Below, one piece after another: positions 40,785 to 41,818 of a DNA stretch of 41,818 bases. The notes beneath the pieces are model-generated. The model ran no database searches. It saw only the letters and a program-made list of their open reading frames with translations, and was not told the origin of the DNA. The stretch's first letter is position 1; every line of letters begins with the position of its first letter. The stretch is from Syntrophobacteraceae bacterium (lineage in GTDB: Bacteria > Desulfobacterota > Syntrophobacteria > Syntrophobacterales > Syntrophobacteraceae), in assembly GCA_025454175.1 (NCBI GenBank), contig JALOOX010000030.1:1-41818 (forward strand). Reading direction: 5' to 3'. Both the position numbers and the translations under genes were made by a program.

Positions 40785-41282
40785 ATGCATACTTTCGTCA
40801 TCGTCATACACATCGTGGCCTGTCTGGCCCTGATCCTCATCGTGCTGCTGCAGACGGGGCGGGGCGCGGAAATGGGAGCTGCTTTCGGGGGGGCTTCCCA
40901 GACCCTTTTCGGTGGAGGCGGGGGAGGGGCCACGTTCCTCGGGAAATTGACGACGGCCGCGGCCGTCGTCTTCATGCTGACCTGCCTGGGGCTGAGCTAT
41001 TTTGCCGCGGGTCCCCAGACCAGGTCCATCATGGAAAACGTTCCGGCCCAGAAGCCCGAAGGCCCGGCCCTGCCCGAGGCCAGGCCCATCGAGCCCGCGA
41101 GCGGCCAGGCTCCCGCCGGGGCGGAGCAGGCCAGGCCGCAGGAAGGCCCGAGCGCCGAGCCTGCCCTGCCCAAGCTTCCCGAGCCCGCCGGGGAGGCCCA
41201 GCCGACGGCTCCGGCGGCCCAGGAGAAAGCGCCCGCTCCGGCGACCCAGGGACAGCCGACGGCTCCGGCGAAGCCTCAGTAA
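40785..41282 (+). CDS. secG: Preprotein translocase subunit SecG with long C-terminal tail
   Basis: SecG is the small third subunit of the SecYEG channel. The 165-residue product has two membrane helices (about residues 2-22 and 55-77) flanking the conserved RGAEMGAAFGGASQTLFGGGGG loop. Most SecG proteins end shortly after the second helix; here about 85 Pro/Ala/Glu-rich residues follow, probably disordered. The tpiA-secG order is common, and tRNA-Leu often follows, as here. Confidence 0.95.
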   Translation: MHTFVIVIHIVACLALILIVLLQTGRGAEMGAAFGGASQTLFGGGGGGATFLGKLTTAAAVVFMLTCLGLSYFAAGPQTRSIMENVPAQKPEGPALPEARPIEPASGQAPAGAEQARPQEGPSAEPALPKLPEPAGEAQPTAPAAQEKAPAPATQGQPTAPAKPQ

Positions 41283-41308
41283 AACTTCACGGGATGAGGT
41301 GTCCATTT

Positions 41309-41402
41309 CGTCACTCGTGGTGCCGGCATCCAGTTCTTTTCCGTGGATTCGGGCTTAAAGCCTGTCCCGGCAGGTTCAAGCTGGGAGACTGCCGGAATGA
41401 CG
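41309..41402. repeat. Degenerate REP-like palindrome
   Basis: The ends CGTCA (41309-41313) and TGACG (41398-41402) are inverted. TGCCGGCATCCAG on the left is partly mirrored by CTGGGAGACTGCCGG on the right. The layout recalls the common CGTCATTCCCGC-type bacterial palindromes. It lies downstream of secG. Positions 41403-41702 show nothing recognisable. Confidence 0.45.
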
Positions 41403-41702
41403 ACTCGAGCGGTGGACACATCCTTGTGTTGAGTCGTACCCAGGAGCTTCACGGAAGACGGCCCTTTCGAGCGATGGCGAGAAATCTCCCGCGTTTCAAT
41501 ATCATGGGGTTTTTCTCGCTTCTCGTCGCTCTGTTGGAATCACGAGAGGGGGTTCCCGGAACGGGTGATTTCGATTCCACTGTGCTTCGTTCAGCATGCA
41601 CGGGCAATTCGGCAGTCGTTGCAGGGGACGTCGCCAGTCGGTCCGGACCCATGGAAGGTCAACGGCCGGGCCTTCCCACAAAATGTTGTCGGCAGATAAT
41701 GC

Positions 41703-41730
41703 TTGCAAATTGGCTCTAGATATATATAAT
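41703..41730 (+). promoter_or_regulatory. Promoter of tRNA-Leu(GAG)
   Basis: TTGCAA (41703-41708) and a perfect TATAAT (41725-41730) are 16 bases apart, 11 bases before the tRNA. The tRNA thus has its own promoter, independent of secG. Confidence 0.75.
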
Positions 41731-41741
41731 CCTCAACTCGT

Positions 41742-41818
41742 GCCGAAGTGGTGGAATCTGGTAGACACACCATCTTGAGGGGGTGGCGGGGCGACCTGTG
41801 CCGGTTCGAGTCCGGCCT
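41742..41818 (+). tRNA. tRNA-Leu, anticodon GAG (3' end cut by window)
   Basis: This class II tRNA has acceptor strand GCCGAAG and an anticodon stem CCATC/GGTGG with loop TTGAGGG, giving anticodon GAG (CUC/CUU codons). It has a long variable arm and a T arm GCCGG-TTCGAGT-CCGGC. The window ends two bases into the 3' acceptor strand, so about six bases of the mature tRNA and any CCA are missing. It shares its acceptor sequence with tRNA-Leu(CAG) at 445-531. Confidence 0.94.

Noticed and set aside
38681..41306. Minus-strand long frames opposite pgk, tpiA and secG
   Set aside because: Low-complexity shadows of well-identified genes.
1..41818. CRISPR array, prophage, integrase or insertion sequence
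   Set aside because: No regularly spaced repeats, transposase, integrase or phage structural gene was seen on either strand.
1..41818. Sigma-54 (-24/-12) promoters linked to rpoN
   Set aside because: No TGGCAC-N5-TTGC match with proper spacing was found in intergenic sequence; nearest partial matches fall inside genes.

Overview
This is a gene-dense, GC-rich chromosomal segment from a Gram-negative anaerobe, most likely a Deltaproteobacterium of the Syntrophobacter/Desulfobacterota type. That placement is inferred from gene order (kdsA-kdsC-lptC-lptA-lptB-rpoN-hpf-ptsN-rapZ), a RACo/RamA-like corrinoid-protein activator, a Liv-type transporter beside an aryl/acyl-CoA ligase, and several intergenic repeat families. 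No database search was possible. The window starts next to one tRNA-Leu gene (CAG) and ends inside another (GAG). Nothing suggests a prophage, CRISPR array or insertion sequence.

Layout. 1-600: REP-like palindrome, then tRNA-Leu(CAG) with its own promoter and terminator. 623-1627: ribF (+). 1774-9113 (all -): a housekeeping run read rpsF-rpsR-DUF2232 membrane protein-rplI-dnaB-paaK-hflX, with an ftsB-like gene upstream. 9267-10853 (-): a RACo-like ASKHA protein lacking the usual ferredoxin domain, followed by about 0.9 kb of noncoding DNA with an inverted pair of repeats. 11746-13568 (+): khpA, a small five-cysteine protein and a family 9 glycosyltransferase. 13577-20716 (-): one operon for an aryl/acyl-CoA ligase, a metallo-beta-lactamase-fold protein and a complete branched-chain-type ABC importer (livK-H-M-G-F), preceded by a CBS-domain gene. 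22088-36304 (+): pyrG, KDO synthesis (kdsA, kdsC), LPS export (lptCAB), sigma-54, hibernation factor, then PTS-type regulators (ptsN, rapZ, a mannose-family EIIA), rimI and a 1424-residue PPDK-like protein. 36345-41282 (+): lower glycolysis (a divergent GAPDH paralogue, canonical gap, pgk, tpiA) and secG.

The most unusual item is the 1424-residue protein. Its last 500 residues match the ATP-binding and phosphohistidine domains of pyruvate phosphate dikinase, but the PEP/pyruvate barrel is absent and about 920 residues of unrecognised sequence precede them. It is translationally coupled to rimI and follows ptsN, rapZ and an EIIA gene, where HPr and Enzyme I genes commonly sit. It may be an ATP-dependent phosphohistidine donor for this regulatory phosphorelay or for an unknown acceptor. 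Other points of note are the RACo-like protein without a [2Fe-2S] domain, tandem GAPDH paralogues with different substrate-site residues, a perfect palindrome upstream of the CoA-ligase operon, and dispersed repeats between genes.
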